A stretch of 64,000 nt of DNA from an uncultured Opitutia bacterium (GTDB taxonomy: Bacteria > Verrucomicrobiota > Verrucomicrobiia > Opitutales > Opitutaceae). Shown piece after piece: positions 24,228-33,495 of the stretch. The stretch spans positions 1 to 64,000 of the forward strand of contig CAIQKV010000028.1 in the NCBI GenBank assembly GCA_903872505.1, written 5' to 3'. A program made the translations under genes and the position numbers. Position 1 is the first letter of the stretch, and the number at the start of each line of letters is the position of its first letter. The notes under the pieces were generated by a model that was not told where the DNA came from, made no database searches, and saw nothing but the letters and a program-made list of their open reading frames with translations.

Positions 24228-25139
24228 ATGAAATTCGCCGAGATCGCCGCCGCCCTGCCGAAAACCGCCGTCACCTCGATCGACGGCCTCCCCTTCCCGC
24301 GCATCGCCTCCGGCAAGGTCCGCGAGATCTTCGACCTCGGCGACGCCCTCCTGCTGGTTGCGACCGACCGGCTCTCCGCCTTCGACGTGATCCTGCCCGA
24401 CGGCATTCCCGGCAAGGGCGCGATCCTCACCCAGATGAGCAACTGGTGGTTCGCGCAGACCAGCGGCCTGATCCAGAACCACCTCCTGCCCGACCAGGCC
24501 GGCCTCCTCGCGAACAAATACAAGCTCTCCCGCGACCTCCAGCTGCGCAGCATGGTCGTGCGCAAGCTGAAGCCGCTCACCATCGAGTGCGTCGCGCGCG
24601 GCTACCTCATCGGCAGCGGTTGGAGTTCCTACCAGAAGACCGGCGAGGTCTGCGGCATCAAGCTCCCCGCCGGCCTGCGCCAGGCCGACCGGCTGGCCCA
24701 GCCTATCTTCACGCCGACGACCAAGGCACCCAAGGGCCAGCACGACGAGCCCATCAACGATGCGCAGGGCGCCGCCACCATCGGCGCCGCGCTCTACGAC
24801 CAGGTGAAGGCCATCAGCCTCAAGCTCTACCAGTTCGGCCACGACCGCGCGAAGCAGGCCGGCATGATCCTGGCCGACACGAAGTTCGAGTTCGGCACGG
24901 ACGCCGCCGGCAACCTGTTCCTCATCGACGAGGTGCTCACGCCCGACTCCTCGCGCTACTGGCCGGCCGACAGCTACGCGCCGAACCAGTCGCCGCCGAG
25001 CTACGACAAGCAGTTCGTCCGCGACCACCTGCTCGCCATCAAGTGGAACCAGTCGCCGCCCGCGCCGCGCCTCCCTGCCGACGTCATTGCCCGCACGCAG
25101 GAGAAATACCTCGCGGCACTGAAGAACCTGCTCGGGTGA
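24228..25139 (+). CDS. purC: Phosphoribosylaminoimidazole-succinocarboxamide synthase
   Basis: This 303-residue enzyme of purine synthesis joins aspartate to CAIR with ATP. Family signatures are SGKVREIFDLGDALLLVATDR starting at residue 28, ECVARGYLIGSGW near 122, and DTKFEFGTD and LIDEVLTPDSSR near 220-245. Length matches the longer single-domain PurC of many bacteria. It stands alone between tRNA-Glu (opposite strand) and a GH2 gene. Confidence 0.97.
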   Translation: MKFAEIAAALPKTAVTSIDGLPFPRIASGKVREIFDLGDALLLVATDRLSAFDVILPDGIPGKGAILTQMSNWWFAQTSGLIQNHLLPDQAGLLANKYKLSRDLQLRSMVVRKLKPLTIECVARGYLIGSGWSSYQKTGEVCGIKLPAGLRQADRLAQPIFTPTTKAPKGQHDEPINDAQGAATIGAALYDQVKAISLKLYQFGHDRAKQAGMILADTKFEFGTDAAGNLFLIDEVLTPDSSRYWPADSYAPNQSPPSYDKQFVRDHLLAIKWNQSPPAPRLPADVIARTQEKYLAALKNLLG

Positions 25140-25207
25140 GTTTCGCCCGTGCGTTGGCGCGGTCGGGGCGCTAGAGTTTGCGCGCCTCATCGCCTTTCCA
25201 TCTTTCC

Positions 25208-27133
25208 ATGAAAACCACCCGTGACCTCGCGTCCGCTTCCTGGACCCTGATCGGCTACGCGCCCGATGCCTGGCGCGCGCTCGCCGGCCTGGATCTCGGC
25301 GCGCCCGACTTCTGCAGCGAAATCGCCCCGATGCCCGCCCGCATCCCGGCCTCCGTCCAGCAGCTGCTGCTCGAGCAGAAGATGATCCCGGACTGGAATT
25401 TCAACATGGACAGCCGCGCCGCCGAATGGGTGGAGAACCGCATCTGGATCTTCTCCACCGTCATCCCGCGCGCGTGGCTCGAGGCGGGCAGCGTCCGCCG
25501 CCTGCGCTGCGCCGGCCTCGACCACGCCGGCTGGATCTGCTGCAACGGCCGCGAGGTCGCCCGCTTCGAGAACGGCTTCACCGAGCACGTCTTCGACCTT
25601 TCCGGCGTCCCGCTCGCCGACGAGAACAAGCTCTCCATCGTCTTCGACCTGCCGCCCCGCTGGCTCGGGCAGTTCAACTTCACGTCGAAGATCAAGGACT
25701 GGAAGGCGCGCTTCAACTACACCTGGGACTGGCAGCCACGCCTCGTGCAGATCGGCATCTGGGACCGCGTCACCCTCGAGGTTTCCGACCGCCGCGAACT
25801 CTCCGGTGTGCGCTGCGCGCTCTCGCCCAAGGGCTTCACGCTCTTCGGCACCGCGCCGGACCAAGTCACCGTGCTCCTCGAGGACGGCGACCGCTGCCTC
25901 CTGCGCACGTCCGTCGAGCCCGCCGTGCTGGCACGCGGCGCCGCATTCGACAACCTGCCCGTCGAGGCCTGGTGGCCCAACGGCTCCGGCGCACAGAAGA
26001 CCTACCGTCTCACCTGCCGGCTCGGCGGGCCGTCGGGCAGCGTGGCGGACGAGTGGACGCGCACCGTCGGTTTCAAGGACGTGACCTGGCGGGCCTGCGA
26101 GGGCGCGCCCAAGGCCGCCGACCCGTGGATCTGCGTCGTCAACGGCCAGCCCACGTTCCTGCAGGGCGTCAACTGGACGCCCATCCGGCCCAACTACGCC
26201 GACGTCACCCGCGAGGACTACGAGCTGCGCATCCGCACCTACGCCAAGATGGGCGCCAACGTGTTTCGGGTGTGGGGCGGCGCTTTCCTCGAGCGCGAGA
26301 TGTTCTACGACCTGTGTGACCAATACGGCATCCTCGTGTGGCAGGAGTTCCCGTTCTCGTCGTCGGGCATCGACAACTGGCCGCCGGAGGACCCGAAGGT
26401 CATCGCCGAGACGCGCCCGATCGTGCGCGACTACGTCGCCCGCCGGCAGCACCACGCGTCACTGCTCCTCTGGTGCGGCGGCAACGAGTTGCAGGGCGCG
26501 CTGGACGGCGGCGCCGTTGGCTCGGGCATGCCCACGCCGGCCACGCACCCGCTGCTGCAGGCGATGAAGGAGGAGGTCACTGCGCTGGACCCCGGTCACC
26601 GCTTCATCCACACCTCACCCACCGGCCCGCGCGCGCAGGCGACCGAGCAGGAATACGGCCAGGGGGTGCACTGGGACATCCACGGCCCGTGGTGGCCGGT
26701 GCCGCAGAGCTACTGGGATGGCGACGACTCGCTGTTCCGCTCCGAGGTCGGCACGGGCGGCGCGAGCCCGCTGGACATCCTCGAGAAGTATTTCGCGAAG
26801 GACGCGTTGATTCCCTTCGACGAGAGCAACCCGCACTGGCGCCGCTTCGGTTTCTGGATCCAGGGCGAGGCCTTCGCGAAGGACAACGGCCGCCCGGCGC
26901 GCAACCTCGCGGAGTTCGTCGCGTGGAGCCAGCAACTGCAGGTGAAGTCGCTCGACATGGCGGCGCGGGGCATCAAGCGCCGCTTCCCGAAGATCGGCGG
27001 CATGATCGTCTGGATGGGCCACGACCCGTTCCCCTGCCCGATCAACACCGCGGTGCTCGACTTCTACGGCCGGCCCAAGCCCGGCGCCGAGGCCCTGCGC
27101 AAGATCTGGCACGCAAAGCCGGAAACGCTGTAG
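25208..27133 (+). CDS. GH2-family beta-mannosidase-like glycoside hydrolase
   Basis: From ATG 25208 this is 641 residues. The order is an N-terminal jelly-roll sugar-binding domain (about 10-190, with NYTWDWQPRLV), an immunoglobulin-like domain, and a TIM barrel. The barrel has FRVWGGAFLEREMFYDLCD near 352, the acid/base Glu in WCGGNE near 428, and the likely nucleophile Glu in FRSEVG near 513. These match GH2 beta-mannosidases that release mannose from manno-oligosaccharides. No signal peptide is apparent, so it is probably cytoplasmic, acting on sugars imported by the neighbouring ABC system. Confidence 0.88.
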   Translation: MKTTRDLASASWTLIGYAPDAWRALAGLDLGAPDFCSEIAPMPARIPASVQQLLLEQKMIPDWNFNMDSRAAEWVENRIWIFSTVIPRAWLEAGSVRRLRCAGLDHAGWICCNGREVARFENGFTEHVFDLSGVPLADENKLSIVFDLPPRWLGQFNFTSKIKDWKARFNYTWDWQPRLVQIGIWDRVTLEVSDRRELSGVRCALSPKGFTLFGTAPDQVTVLLEDGDRCLLRTSVEPAVLARGAAFDNLPVEAWWPNGSGAQKTYRLTCRLGGPSGSVADEWTRTVGFKDVTWRACEGAPKAADPWICVVNGQPTFLQGVNWTPIRPNYADVTREDYELRIRTYAKMGANVFRVWGGAFLEREMFYDLCDQYGILVWQEFPFSSSGIDNWPPEDPKVIAETRPIVRDYVARRQHHASLLLWCGGNELQGALDGGAVGSGMPTPATHPLLQAMKEEVTALDPGHRFIHTSPTGPRAQATEQEYGQGVHWDIHGPWWPVPQSYWDGDDSLFRSEVGTGGASPLDILEKYFAKDALIPFDESNPHWRRFGFWIQGEAFAKDNGRPARNLAEFVAWSQQLQVKSLDMAARGIKRRFPKIGGMIVWMGHDPFPCPINTAVLDFYGRPKPGAEALRKIWHAKPETL

Positions 27134-27136
27134 GGC

Positions 27137-27151
27137 AGGGTCTTCGACCCT
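27137..27151. terminator. Small hairpin between convergent genes
   Basis: AGGGTC/GACCCT arms around TTC, inside a TAGGGCAGGGTCTTCGACCC sequence that resembles the terminator at 37432-37458. No T-tract follows on the plus strand. Confidence 0.35.
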
Positions 27152-27160
27152 CCCCCCGGC

Positions 27161-28024
27161 TCACCCCTTCACGCCCGTGGCGGCCACGCCCTCGACGAAG
27201 CGCCGCTGCACGATCACGAACAGCGCGATCACCGGCAGCACCATCACGGTGGCCAGCGTCATCACCAGGTGCCAGGGCACCTGGCCGGCGCTGCCGCCCG
27301 CGAGCTGGTCGGCACGGGCGATGAAGTAGAGCAGGCCCACGGGCAGCGTGTAGGTGGACTCGTCGTGGAGGTAGACGAGCGGGTTGAAAAGGTCGTTCCA
27401 GCTCCAGAGGAAGGTGAAGATGACCACCGTCAGCACGGCCGGCAGGCTCATCGGCACGACCAGCCGCCAGAGGATGGTCCACTCCGAGGCGCCGTCGAGG
27501 CGCGCGGCCTCGATGAAGCTCTTCGGGACCGTGCGGAAGAACTGCCGCAGGAGGAAGATCCCGAAGATGTTGCCGCCGAGCCAGGCGGGCACGACGAGCG
27601 GCAGATAGGTGTTCACCCAATGCAGCGCGGCGAAGGCCTTGAAGAGCGGGATCACCGTCACCTGCGCCGGCAGCATGAGGGTGGAGAGCAGCGCACCGAA
27701 CAGGAGCTCCTTGTGGCGGACGTCGTAGTAGGCGAACGCGTAGGCGGCGGGGCAGCAGGTGAGCACGGTGCCGGCGATGACCATCGCGGCGACGAAGGCC
27801 GAGTTGAGGAAGAAGCGGTAGTAGGCAAAGCCCTCCCAGACCGTGCGGTAGTTGTGCCACTGCGGCTGGCCGGGCAGCCAGGGCGCGGGGTTGCGGAGGA
27901 TTTCCGGGAAGGTCTTGAGGCTCGTGAGCAGCATCCACGCGAGCGGCAGCAGCATGACGCACGCGCCAAGCGCCAGCAGGAGCGCGACGAGGACGGAGAG
28001 GGAGCGCGGGCGGTGGTGGTCCAT
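27161..28024 (-). CDS. Sugar ABC transporter permease (MalG/CUT1 type)
   Basis: This 287-residue protein has six predicted helices. Its EAA loop, EAARLDGASEWTILWRLVVP near residue 190, is the signature contacting the ATPase. It starts MDHHRPRSLSVLVALLLALG. It is third in the minus-strand operon after the binding protein (30231) and the first permease (28930). No ATP-binding gene is present nearby, so a shared MalK/MsiK-type ATPase elsewhere is inferred. Confidence 0.93.
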   Translation of the reverse strand: MDHHRPRSLSVLVALLLALGACVMLLPLAWMLLTSLKTFPEILRNPAPWLPGQPQWHNYRTVWEGFAYYRFFLNSAFVAAMVIAGTVLTCCPAAYAFAYYDVRHKELLFGALLSTLMLPAQVTVIPLFKAFAALHWVNTYLPLVVPAWLGGNIFGIFLLRQFFRTVPKSFIEAARLDGASEWTILWRLVVPMSLPAVLTVVIFTFLWSWNDLFNPLVYLHDESTYTLPVGLLYFIARADQLAGGSAGQVPWHLVMTLATVMVLPVIALFVIVQRRFVEGVAATGVKG

Positions 28025-28033
28025 GGTTTCCGG

Positions 28034-28930
28034 TCAATCCCCGTAGTGCACCCAGCGGCGGCCGAGGCGGAAGTTGAGCCACGTCAGGAGCAGGATCACG
28101 GCGAAGAGGATCCACGCCATCGCGCTGGCCAGGCCCATGTGAAAATAGGTGAACGCCTGCTGGTAGAGGTTGAGGCCGTAGAAGAGCGTGGCGCGCGCCG
28201 GGCCGCCGGGGATCAGCCCCTGCGCCGCGCCGAAGGCATAGGCGAGGTCGAAGACCTTGAGCGCCCCGATGACACCCATGACGACGTTGAAGAACAGTAC
28301 CGGCGAGATCAGCGGCAGCGTGATGTGCCGGAAGCGCGCCCACGCGCCGGCGCCGTCGATGTGCGCCGCCTCGTAGAGTTCGCGCGGCACGGTCTGCAGG
28401 CCGCCGAGAAAGATCACCATCGGGTAGCCAAAGCCCCAGAGGCTGATGGCGATCAGCACGGGCAGCGCCCAGACGGGCGAGCTGGTCCACGCCGGGCCGG
28501 TGACGCCGCCCAGCGCCAGCAGGCGGTTGAGCAGCCCCCCGTCGGCCTGGAAAATGTAGACAAACACCGCGACGCTCGCCGCCTGCGGCAGGATGGACGG
28601 CAGGAAATACACGGCGCGCCAGAAGCCGCGGCCGCGCCCCGGCTGGTTGAGCAGCAGCGCCACGCCCAGGGCCGCGGCGACGGAGAGCGGCATCTGCACG
28701 GCGGTGAACACGAGCGTGACCTTCACCGACGGCCAGAAGGCGGGATCGGAGGTGAGCAGGTAGACGTAGTTGCGCAGCCCGATGAAGCGCGCCGGCGCGA
28801 CGACGTCGTATTGGCAGAAGCTCAGCCAGAGCGACTCGAGCATCGGCCAGAGGCTGAACAGCGCGAAGCCCGCCAGCGCCGGCCCGGCGAAGAGCCAGAA
28901 CCACAGGGTCTCGGGGCGGCGGGAGTTCAT
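28034..28930 (-). CDS. Sugar ABC transporter permease (MalF/CUT1 type)
   Basis: This 298-residue protein has six predicted helices and the EAA motif in YEAAHIDGAGAWARFRHITLP near residue 188. The N-terminal helix FWLFAGPALAGFALFSLWPM is typical of CUT1 permeases. Its start overlaps the stop of the binding-protein gene by 4 bp, and it lies 9 bp before the second permease. It forms the membrane channel with the MalG-type subunit. Confidence 0.93.
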   Translation of the reverse strand: MNSRRPETLWFWLFAGPALAGFALFSLWPMLESLWLSFCQYDVVAPARFIGLRNYVYLLTSDPAFWPSVKVTLVFTAVQMPLSVAAALGVALLLNQPGRGRGFWRAVYFLPSILPQAASVAVFVYIFQADGGLLNRLLALGGVTGPAWTSSPVWALPVLIAISLWGFGYPMVIFLGGLQTVPRELYEAAHIDGAGAWARFRHITLPLISPVLFFNVVMGVIGALKVFDLAYAFGAAQGLIPGGPARATLFYGLNLYQQAFTYFHMGLASAMAWILFAVILLLTWLNFRLGRRWVHYGD

Positions 28931-30231
28931 GGGGCGGGCGGGGCGAAGGTGGCGAGGTACGCGTTGACGGCGCCGGCAGCGCGCCGGCCGGTCTCCTCGG
29001 GGCTGAGTTCGCCGAGGATCATCCGGTCCACCTCGGGCTGCACGACCTGCAGCATGATCTCGATGAAATTCGGGTGGCGCGGGATGGGCAGCGAATAGCG
29101 CAGCTGGCCATAAACCGCCGCCAGGTTCTGCGGGTGCGACCGGCCGCGGGGATCGCGCATCTCGGCCTCCGCAATCGAGCGGCGCACGGCCACGCCCCCG
29201 CGGGCGACGACGTGCCGGATGACCTCGGGCCGCGTCATGAACTTCATCAGCGCCCAGGTGGCCTCCGGGTGCCGGCAGGTGCGACTGAGGGAGTAGCCGG
29301 CGATGGCGACCTCGCCGCCGGTGCGTGAGTGCGGCCCGGCGGGCAGGAGCTGCACGTCCCAGTCAAGGTCCGGCACCTGGTTGTAGTTGAGCCAGAAATT
29401 CACGTGGCCGACCACGAGCATGGCGACGCGGCCGTTGACGAAGCCGTTCAGCGGCTCGTGGCCGCCCGGCGCGCTGATGTGGTACTTGCTCGATTTTTCG
29501 AGGTAGAAGCGAAGCCCGGTGATCGCCTCCGGCGAATCGAGCACGCAGCGGCGGCCGTCGGGCGAAAACACCGTGCCGCCGGCCTGCCGGATGTACGTCA
29601 GCCACTCGCCCCACCAGCCCTCCATGCGCGAGCACCCCCACACGCCGGGGTCGCCGGCCGTGGCGGGGCGCGTGAGTTTTTGCCCGGCGCGCACCAGGTC
29701 GTCCCAGGTCCACTCCGGCGACGGCTCGGCCAGGCCGGCGGCGCGGAACAGCCGCCGGTTGTAGTAGAGCAGCGAGATGTTCACCGCCTCGGGCACGACG
29801 TAGTAGCGGCCCGCGTGCTGCATCGCCGCGCGAATCTCGGGAAAATAGTCGTCCAGCCCGATCTCCCCGGCGTCGCGCTTCACGAGCGGCGAGAGGTCGG
29901 CCATGAAGGGCATCAAATAACTCAGCCACACGTCGCCGGAGTAGAACATGTCGGGCGTCTGCCCCGCCGCGGCGAGCGTCTTGAACTTCATGTGATACTC
30001 GCTCTGCGGCACCCAGATGATGCGCACGGTGATGTCCGGGTGCTGCCGCTCAAACTCGGCGATCTGCTGCTCGTAGAGGTCGCGCAACGGCGAAATAAAG
30101 ACGATCCACGTGATGACCTTGCGGCCTTCCTCCGCGGCCGGCGCGCGGCTGCGTCCCGCCCACCAAAAGCCCGCCGCCGCCAGGAGACCGATGACCAGCC
30201 AGAGCAGGAGTTCGCGGTGACGGGTGAGCAT
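28927..30231 (-). CDS. Extracellular sugar-binding protein of ABC transporter
   Basis: From ATG 30231 the protein has 434 residues with an N-terminal hydrophobic segment (about 8-24) acting as a signal or anchor. The extracellular solute-binding family 1 fold follows, with QIAEFERQHPDITVRIIWVP near 58 and DMFYSGDVWLSYLMPFMADL near 95. It captures the substrate in the periplasm for the two permeases. The substrate is unknown, and the beta-mannosidase downstream hints at manno-oligosaccharides. A longer frame reaching 30414 runs into a palindromic repeat and lacks a credible signal peptide. Confidence 0.9.
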   Translation of the reverse strand: MLTRHRELLLWLVIGLLAAAGFWWAGRSRAPAAEEGRKVITWIVFISPLRDLYEQQIAEFERQHPDITVRIIWVPQSEYHMKFKTLAAAGQTPDMFYSGDVWLSYLMPFMADLSPLVKRDAGEIGLDDYFPEIRAAMQHAGRYYVVPEAVNISLLYYNRRLFRAAGLAEPSPEWTWDDLVRAGQKLTRPATAGDPGVWGCSRMEGWWGEWLTYIRQAGGTVFSPDGRRCVLDSPEAITGLRFYLEKSSKYHISAPGGHEPLNGFVNGRVAMLVVGHVNFWLNYNQVPDLDWDVQLLPAGPHSRTGGEVAIAGYSLSRTCRHPEATWALMKFMTRPEVIRHVVARGGVAVRRSIAEAEMRDPRGRSHPQNLAAVYGQLRYSLPIPRHPNFIEIMLQVVQPEVDRMILGELSPEETGRRAAGAVNAYLATFAPPAP

Positions 30232-30376
30232 GAAAGGTGACGCCGGGCGCCGGCCGGCAGTCGGGGTTGATGCGGGTCCGGAAGCGAAGTTTCCGCCGGG
30301 TGGCGGACGCTCGCATTCCGTCAGCCAGCATCCGCAGGAATGCGAACCCCGGCAAGCCAGCATTGCCCCGCCGGGC

Positions 30377-30505
30377 GTGGCATGGGTCTCCTGACCCATG
30401 ATCCAAAAGGTCAATGGTGCACCGGCGTCCTCGCCTGCTTCCCAAACCTTGCCGGCGAGGACGCCTGCGCTACCCCAGCATCACGGGTCAGGAGACCCGT
30501 GCCAC
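30377..30505. repeat. Nested palindromic element (129 bp), family A
   Basis: Outer arms GTGGCATGGGTCTCCTGACC... (30377-30401) and its near-complement (30481-30505, 23 of 25 match) enclose a perfect 12-bp inverted pair GGCGTCCTCGCC (30424-30435) and GGCGAGGACGCC (30453-30464). Each outer arm is itself a small hairpin. A 69-bp relative lies inside a coding gene at 44151-44219. It occupies the gap between the binding-protein gene and cinA. Confidence 0.85.
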
Positions 30506-30513
30506 CGCCGTCG

Positions 30514-31848
30514 TCACTGCATCAGGCCCGAGCGGCGCGCCGGCGTGACCGCGCCCGCTTGCGCGCGCACCAGCTCGCGGCGGAGCCAGTCCAGCGCGGC
30601 GTTCACCGCGCGCACCTTCACGGTCGCGCGCGGACCAGGGTAGTTGAGTTTCTTCGACCACACCCCCTGCGGCGCATGGAGCGCGATGAAGATCGTGCCC
30701 ACGGGATTGCCGCCGGGCCCCCCGGCGGCGCTCGCCCCGGCGAAACCCGTCACGGCCAGCGCGTAGTCCGCGCCCAGCGTCTCCGCCGCGCCGGTCGCCA
30801 TCGCGACCGCGGCCTCGGCGCTGACCGCGCCGTGCTGCAGCAGCAGGCACTCCGGCACGTCGAGCAGCTGCATCTTGGCGTCGTTGGAGCAGCAGACGAC
30901 GCCGCCGGCGAAAAACTTGCACGCCCCGCAGGCCTCGGTGAACGCATTGGCCAGCAGGCCGCCCGTCGCGGTCTCGACCACGGCCAGTTTCTTGTCCTGC
31001 GCCCGGAGCAGGTCGGCGCAGATCTTGGCCAGCGAATCGTGGCCGTAGCCCATGAAGTCCTCGCCGAGCAGTTGCGCGCACTCGGCGGCGATGGCCTCCA
31101 GCTGCGCCGTGGAAAGTTTGCCGCCGGGCGAGCTCACCCGGCAGTCCACCTGCGCCTGGTGCGCACAGAACGCCACGCTGAGCGCGTCGCCGTAGCGGTC
31201 GAACACCGGCTGCAGTCGCGTCTCCAGCGCGGATTCGCCGACGCCGGCGGTGCGCAGCTGGACGTAGGCCTCGCGGTCGAGCACCAGGCCGAGCTTCGCC
31301 AGCCGCGGGAGCACCTGCTCGATGAACATCGGCTGCAGCTCGTTCGGCGGGCCGGGCAGCATGCACAGCACCTTGCCGTCCTGCTCGACCCAGAGCCCCG
31401 GCGCGGTGCCATGGGCGTTGGGCAGCACCTCGCCGCGCTCAAACTTGTACGCCTGCTTGAGATTGTTCGGCGTCATCTTGCGGCCGAAGGCCGCAAACCG
31501 CGCGAGCATGGCCTGCTCGATCGCGGGGTCGAAAACCAGCTTTTGGCCCAGCACCCCGGCGAGGACCTCGCGGGTCCGGTCATCGCAGGTCGGCCCGAGG
31601 CCGCCCGTGGTGATGACGACGTCGGCCTTGGCCCAGCTCTCGCGAAACTGGCGGGCGATGGCCTCGGCCTCGTCGGTGATGGTGACGTTCCGCTCCAGCA
31701 GGACCCCGCGGCGCCCGAGTTGCGCGCCGATGAAGGTCAGGTGGCCGTTGGGGGTCAGCCCCAGCAGCAGCTCATCCCCGAGCGTAAGTAGTTCATAACG
31801 CTTGGGAACGGCGGGTGTGGGCGGGAGCTGGGAACCGGGTGAAACCAT
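30514..31848 (-). CDS. cinA: CinA-family protein (competence/damage-inducible)
   Basis: This 444-residue two-domain protein has a MoaB/MogA-like N-terminal domain (GDELLLG near residue 24, ITTGGLGPTCDDRT near 79, LPGPPNE near 163). The C-terminal domain belongs to the nicotinamide-nucleotide amidase family (about 285-435). In the latter, the expected ES-x-TGG reads ETATGG, with Thr in place of the catalytic Ser, so deamidase activity may be altered. The tail retains GVVCCSNDAK and GGNPVGTIFIAL. It is divergent from uvrC with 37 bp between the starts. Confidence 0.92.
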   Translation of the reverse strand: MVSPGSQLPPTPAVPKRYELLTLGDELLLGLTPNGHLTFIGAQLGRRGVLLERNVTITDEAEAIARQFRESWAKADVVITTGGLGPTCDDRTREVLAGVLGQKLVFDPAIEQAMLARFAAFGRKMTPNNLKQAYKFERGEVLPNAHGTAPGLWVEQDGKVLCMLPGPPNELQPMFIEQVLPRLAKLGLVLDREAYVQLRTAGVGESALETRLQPVFDRYGDALSVAFCAHQAQVDCRVSSPGGKLSTAQLEAIAAECAQLLGEDFMGYGHDSLAKICADLLRAQDKKLAVVETATGGLLANAFTEACGACKFFAGGVVCCSNDAKMQLLDVPECLLLQHGAVSAEAAVAMATGAAETLGADYALAVTGFAGASAAGGPGGNPVGTIFIALHAPQGVWSKKLNYPGPRATVKVRAVNAALDWLRRELVRAQAGAVTPARRSGLMQ

Positions 31849-31885
31849 ACTTGCGAGTCGGTGAACTTAGGCGGAATTTGGCAAA

Positions 31886-33403
31886 ATGCCAGCTGAGGGT
31901 TCGCCCAATCTGAAGGAAAAGGTCCGCCGCCTGCCGGACAAGCCGGGCGTGTACCTGATGAAGGACCGGCTGGGCCGCATCATCTACGTCGGCAAGGCCA
32001 AGAGCCTGAAAAAACGCGTCTCCTCGTACTTCCAGCGCGGCCGGGCGCGCACCCTCTCCCAGCCCAAGATCCGCGCGCTCATCGGGATGATCGCCGACCT
32101 CGACACCATCGAGGTGAAGTCGGAGCCCGAGGCGCTGCTGCTCGAGGGCAAGCTCATCAAGCAGTGGCGTCCGCGCTACAACACCGACTTCACCGACGAC
32201 AAACGCTTCCTGCTCGTCCGCGTGGACCCCGGCGAGGAACTGCCGCGCTTCCGGCTCACGCGGATCAAGAAGGACGACCGCTCGCGCTACTTCGGGCCGT
32301 TCGCCCACAGCGGCCTGCTGCGCCAGACGCTCGCGCAGATGCGCCGCCAGTTCGGCATCCTGCTCGGCGACGGCACACCCCGGCAGCTCCCCAGCGGCCA
32401 CTGGCAGCTCTACGACGACGTGCGGCAGGAACTCTACGGCGCCGGCACGATCGTCACCGCCGCCGACTACCGCCGCCGCGTGGACGAGGCCTGCGCCTTC
32501 CTCGAGGGCAAGTCCCGGGAGTGGCTCGCGGCACTGCGGGCGGAGATGGCCACGGCCGCCGCGCGGCAGGATTTCGAGAAGGCGGCGGAGCTGCGCGACG
32601 TCGTGTTCGCCCTCGAGAAGACCCTGGCGAAGACACGCCACTTCGCGCGGACCGATCCCACCCGCCCGTCCGGCGACCGCGACGCGCTGCGCGAGCTCGG
32701 CGAGGCGCTCGGGTTGGCCGGCCCGCCGCGCACGATGGAGTGCTTCGACATTTCCCACATCTCAGGCACGTTCGTCGTCGCCTCGATGGTGCACTTCGCC
32801 GATGGCCGGCCCGACAAGGACGAGTACCGCCGCTTCGCGATCAAGAGCTTCATCGGCAACGACGATTTCCGCGCGATGGAGGAGGTGGTCGGCCGCCGCT
32901 ACCGCCGGCTCGCGAAAGAGGGCAAGCCCTTCCCCGACCTCGTCGTCATCGACGGCGGCCGCGGCCAGATCGGCGCGGCGCTGAAGGCGTTCGTGGGCCT
33001 CGATGTGATGCCGCCGCCGATCATCGGCCTCGCGAAAAAGCAGGAGACGGTGGTGTTTCCCGACGGGCGGACGCCGCTCAACCTGCCGTTGAGCCACCCC
33101 GCGCTCAACCTCCTCCAGCGCCTGCGCGACGAGGCGCACCGTTTCGCCAACACCTACAACGCCGACCTCCGGTCCCGCAAAATCCGCGAGAGCGTGCTCG
33201 ACGACTTTCCCGGCCTCGGGCCGGTGCGGCGGGCGGCGCTGCTGGCGCACTTCGGGTCCATCGGCCGACTGCACGCCGCCACCACCCCGGAACTCGCCGA
33301 GGTCGCGGGCGTCGGGCCGACGCTCGCCGCGGGGTTGCACGCCTTTCTCCACCGGCCGGCTCCCGCGGCGGCACCTCCTCCATCCGATGCGGTCAACCCA
33401 TGA
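31886..33403 (+). CDS. uvrC: Excinuclease ABC subunit C
   Basis: This 505-residue protein makes the dual incisions of nucleotide excision repair. The GIY-YIG domain is at about 14-95 (PGVYLMKD, IIYVGKAKSL). The UVR motif is FEKAAELRDVVFALEKTL near 233. The RNase-H-like nuclease half has ECFDISHISG near 286 and VVIDGGRGQI near 354. A helix-hairpin-helix end follows (FPGLGPVRRAALLAHFGS). It is about 100 residues shorter than E. coli UvrC, mainly in the middle and C-terminus, but every domain is present. Confidence 0.96.
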   Translation: MPAEGSPNLKEKVRRLPDKPGVYLMKDRLGRIIYVGKAKSLKKRVSSYFQRGRARTLSQPKIRALIGMIADLDTIEVKSEPEALLLEGKLIKQWRPRYNTDFTDDKRFLLVRVDPGEELPRFRLTRIKKDDRSRYFGPFAHSGLLRQTLAQMRRQFGILLGDGTPRQLPSGHWQLYDDVRQELYGAGTIVTAADYRRRVDEACAFLEGKSREWLAALRAEMATAAARQDFEKAAELRDVVFALEKTLAKTRHFARTDPTRPSGDRDALRELGEALGLAGPPRTMECFDISHISGTFVVASMVHFADGRPDKDEYRRFAIKSFIGNDDFRAMEEVVGRRYRRLAKEGKPFPDLVVIDGGRGQIGAALKAFVGLDVMPPPIIGLAKKQETVVFPDGRTPLNLPLSHPALNLLQRLRDEAHRFANTYNADLRSRKIRESVLDDFPGLGPVRRAALLAHFGSIGRLHAATTPELAEVAGVGPTLAAGLHAFLHRPAPAAAPPPSDAVNP

Positions 33404-33495
33404 TTCGCTCGCTTGCGGGCCCCCGGCACCGCTACACTTCCAGTCCGCCTCCCGCCTTTCTTCCTTGGGCTTCGGTTCAGCCCGCCTCGTGCCTC

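Noticed and set aside
28932-30414. Longer form of the sugar-binding protein starting at 30414
   Set aside because: The extension is the translation of the family A palindrome region and destroys the signal sequence. ATG 30231 gives a proper hydrophobic N-terminus.
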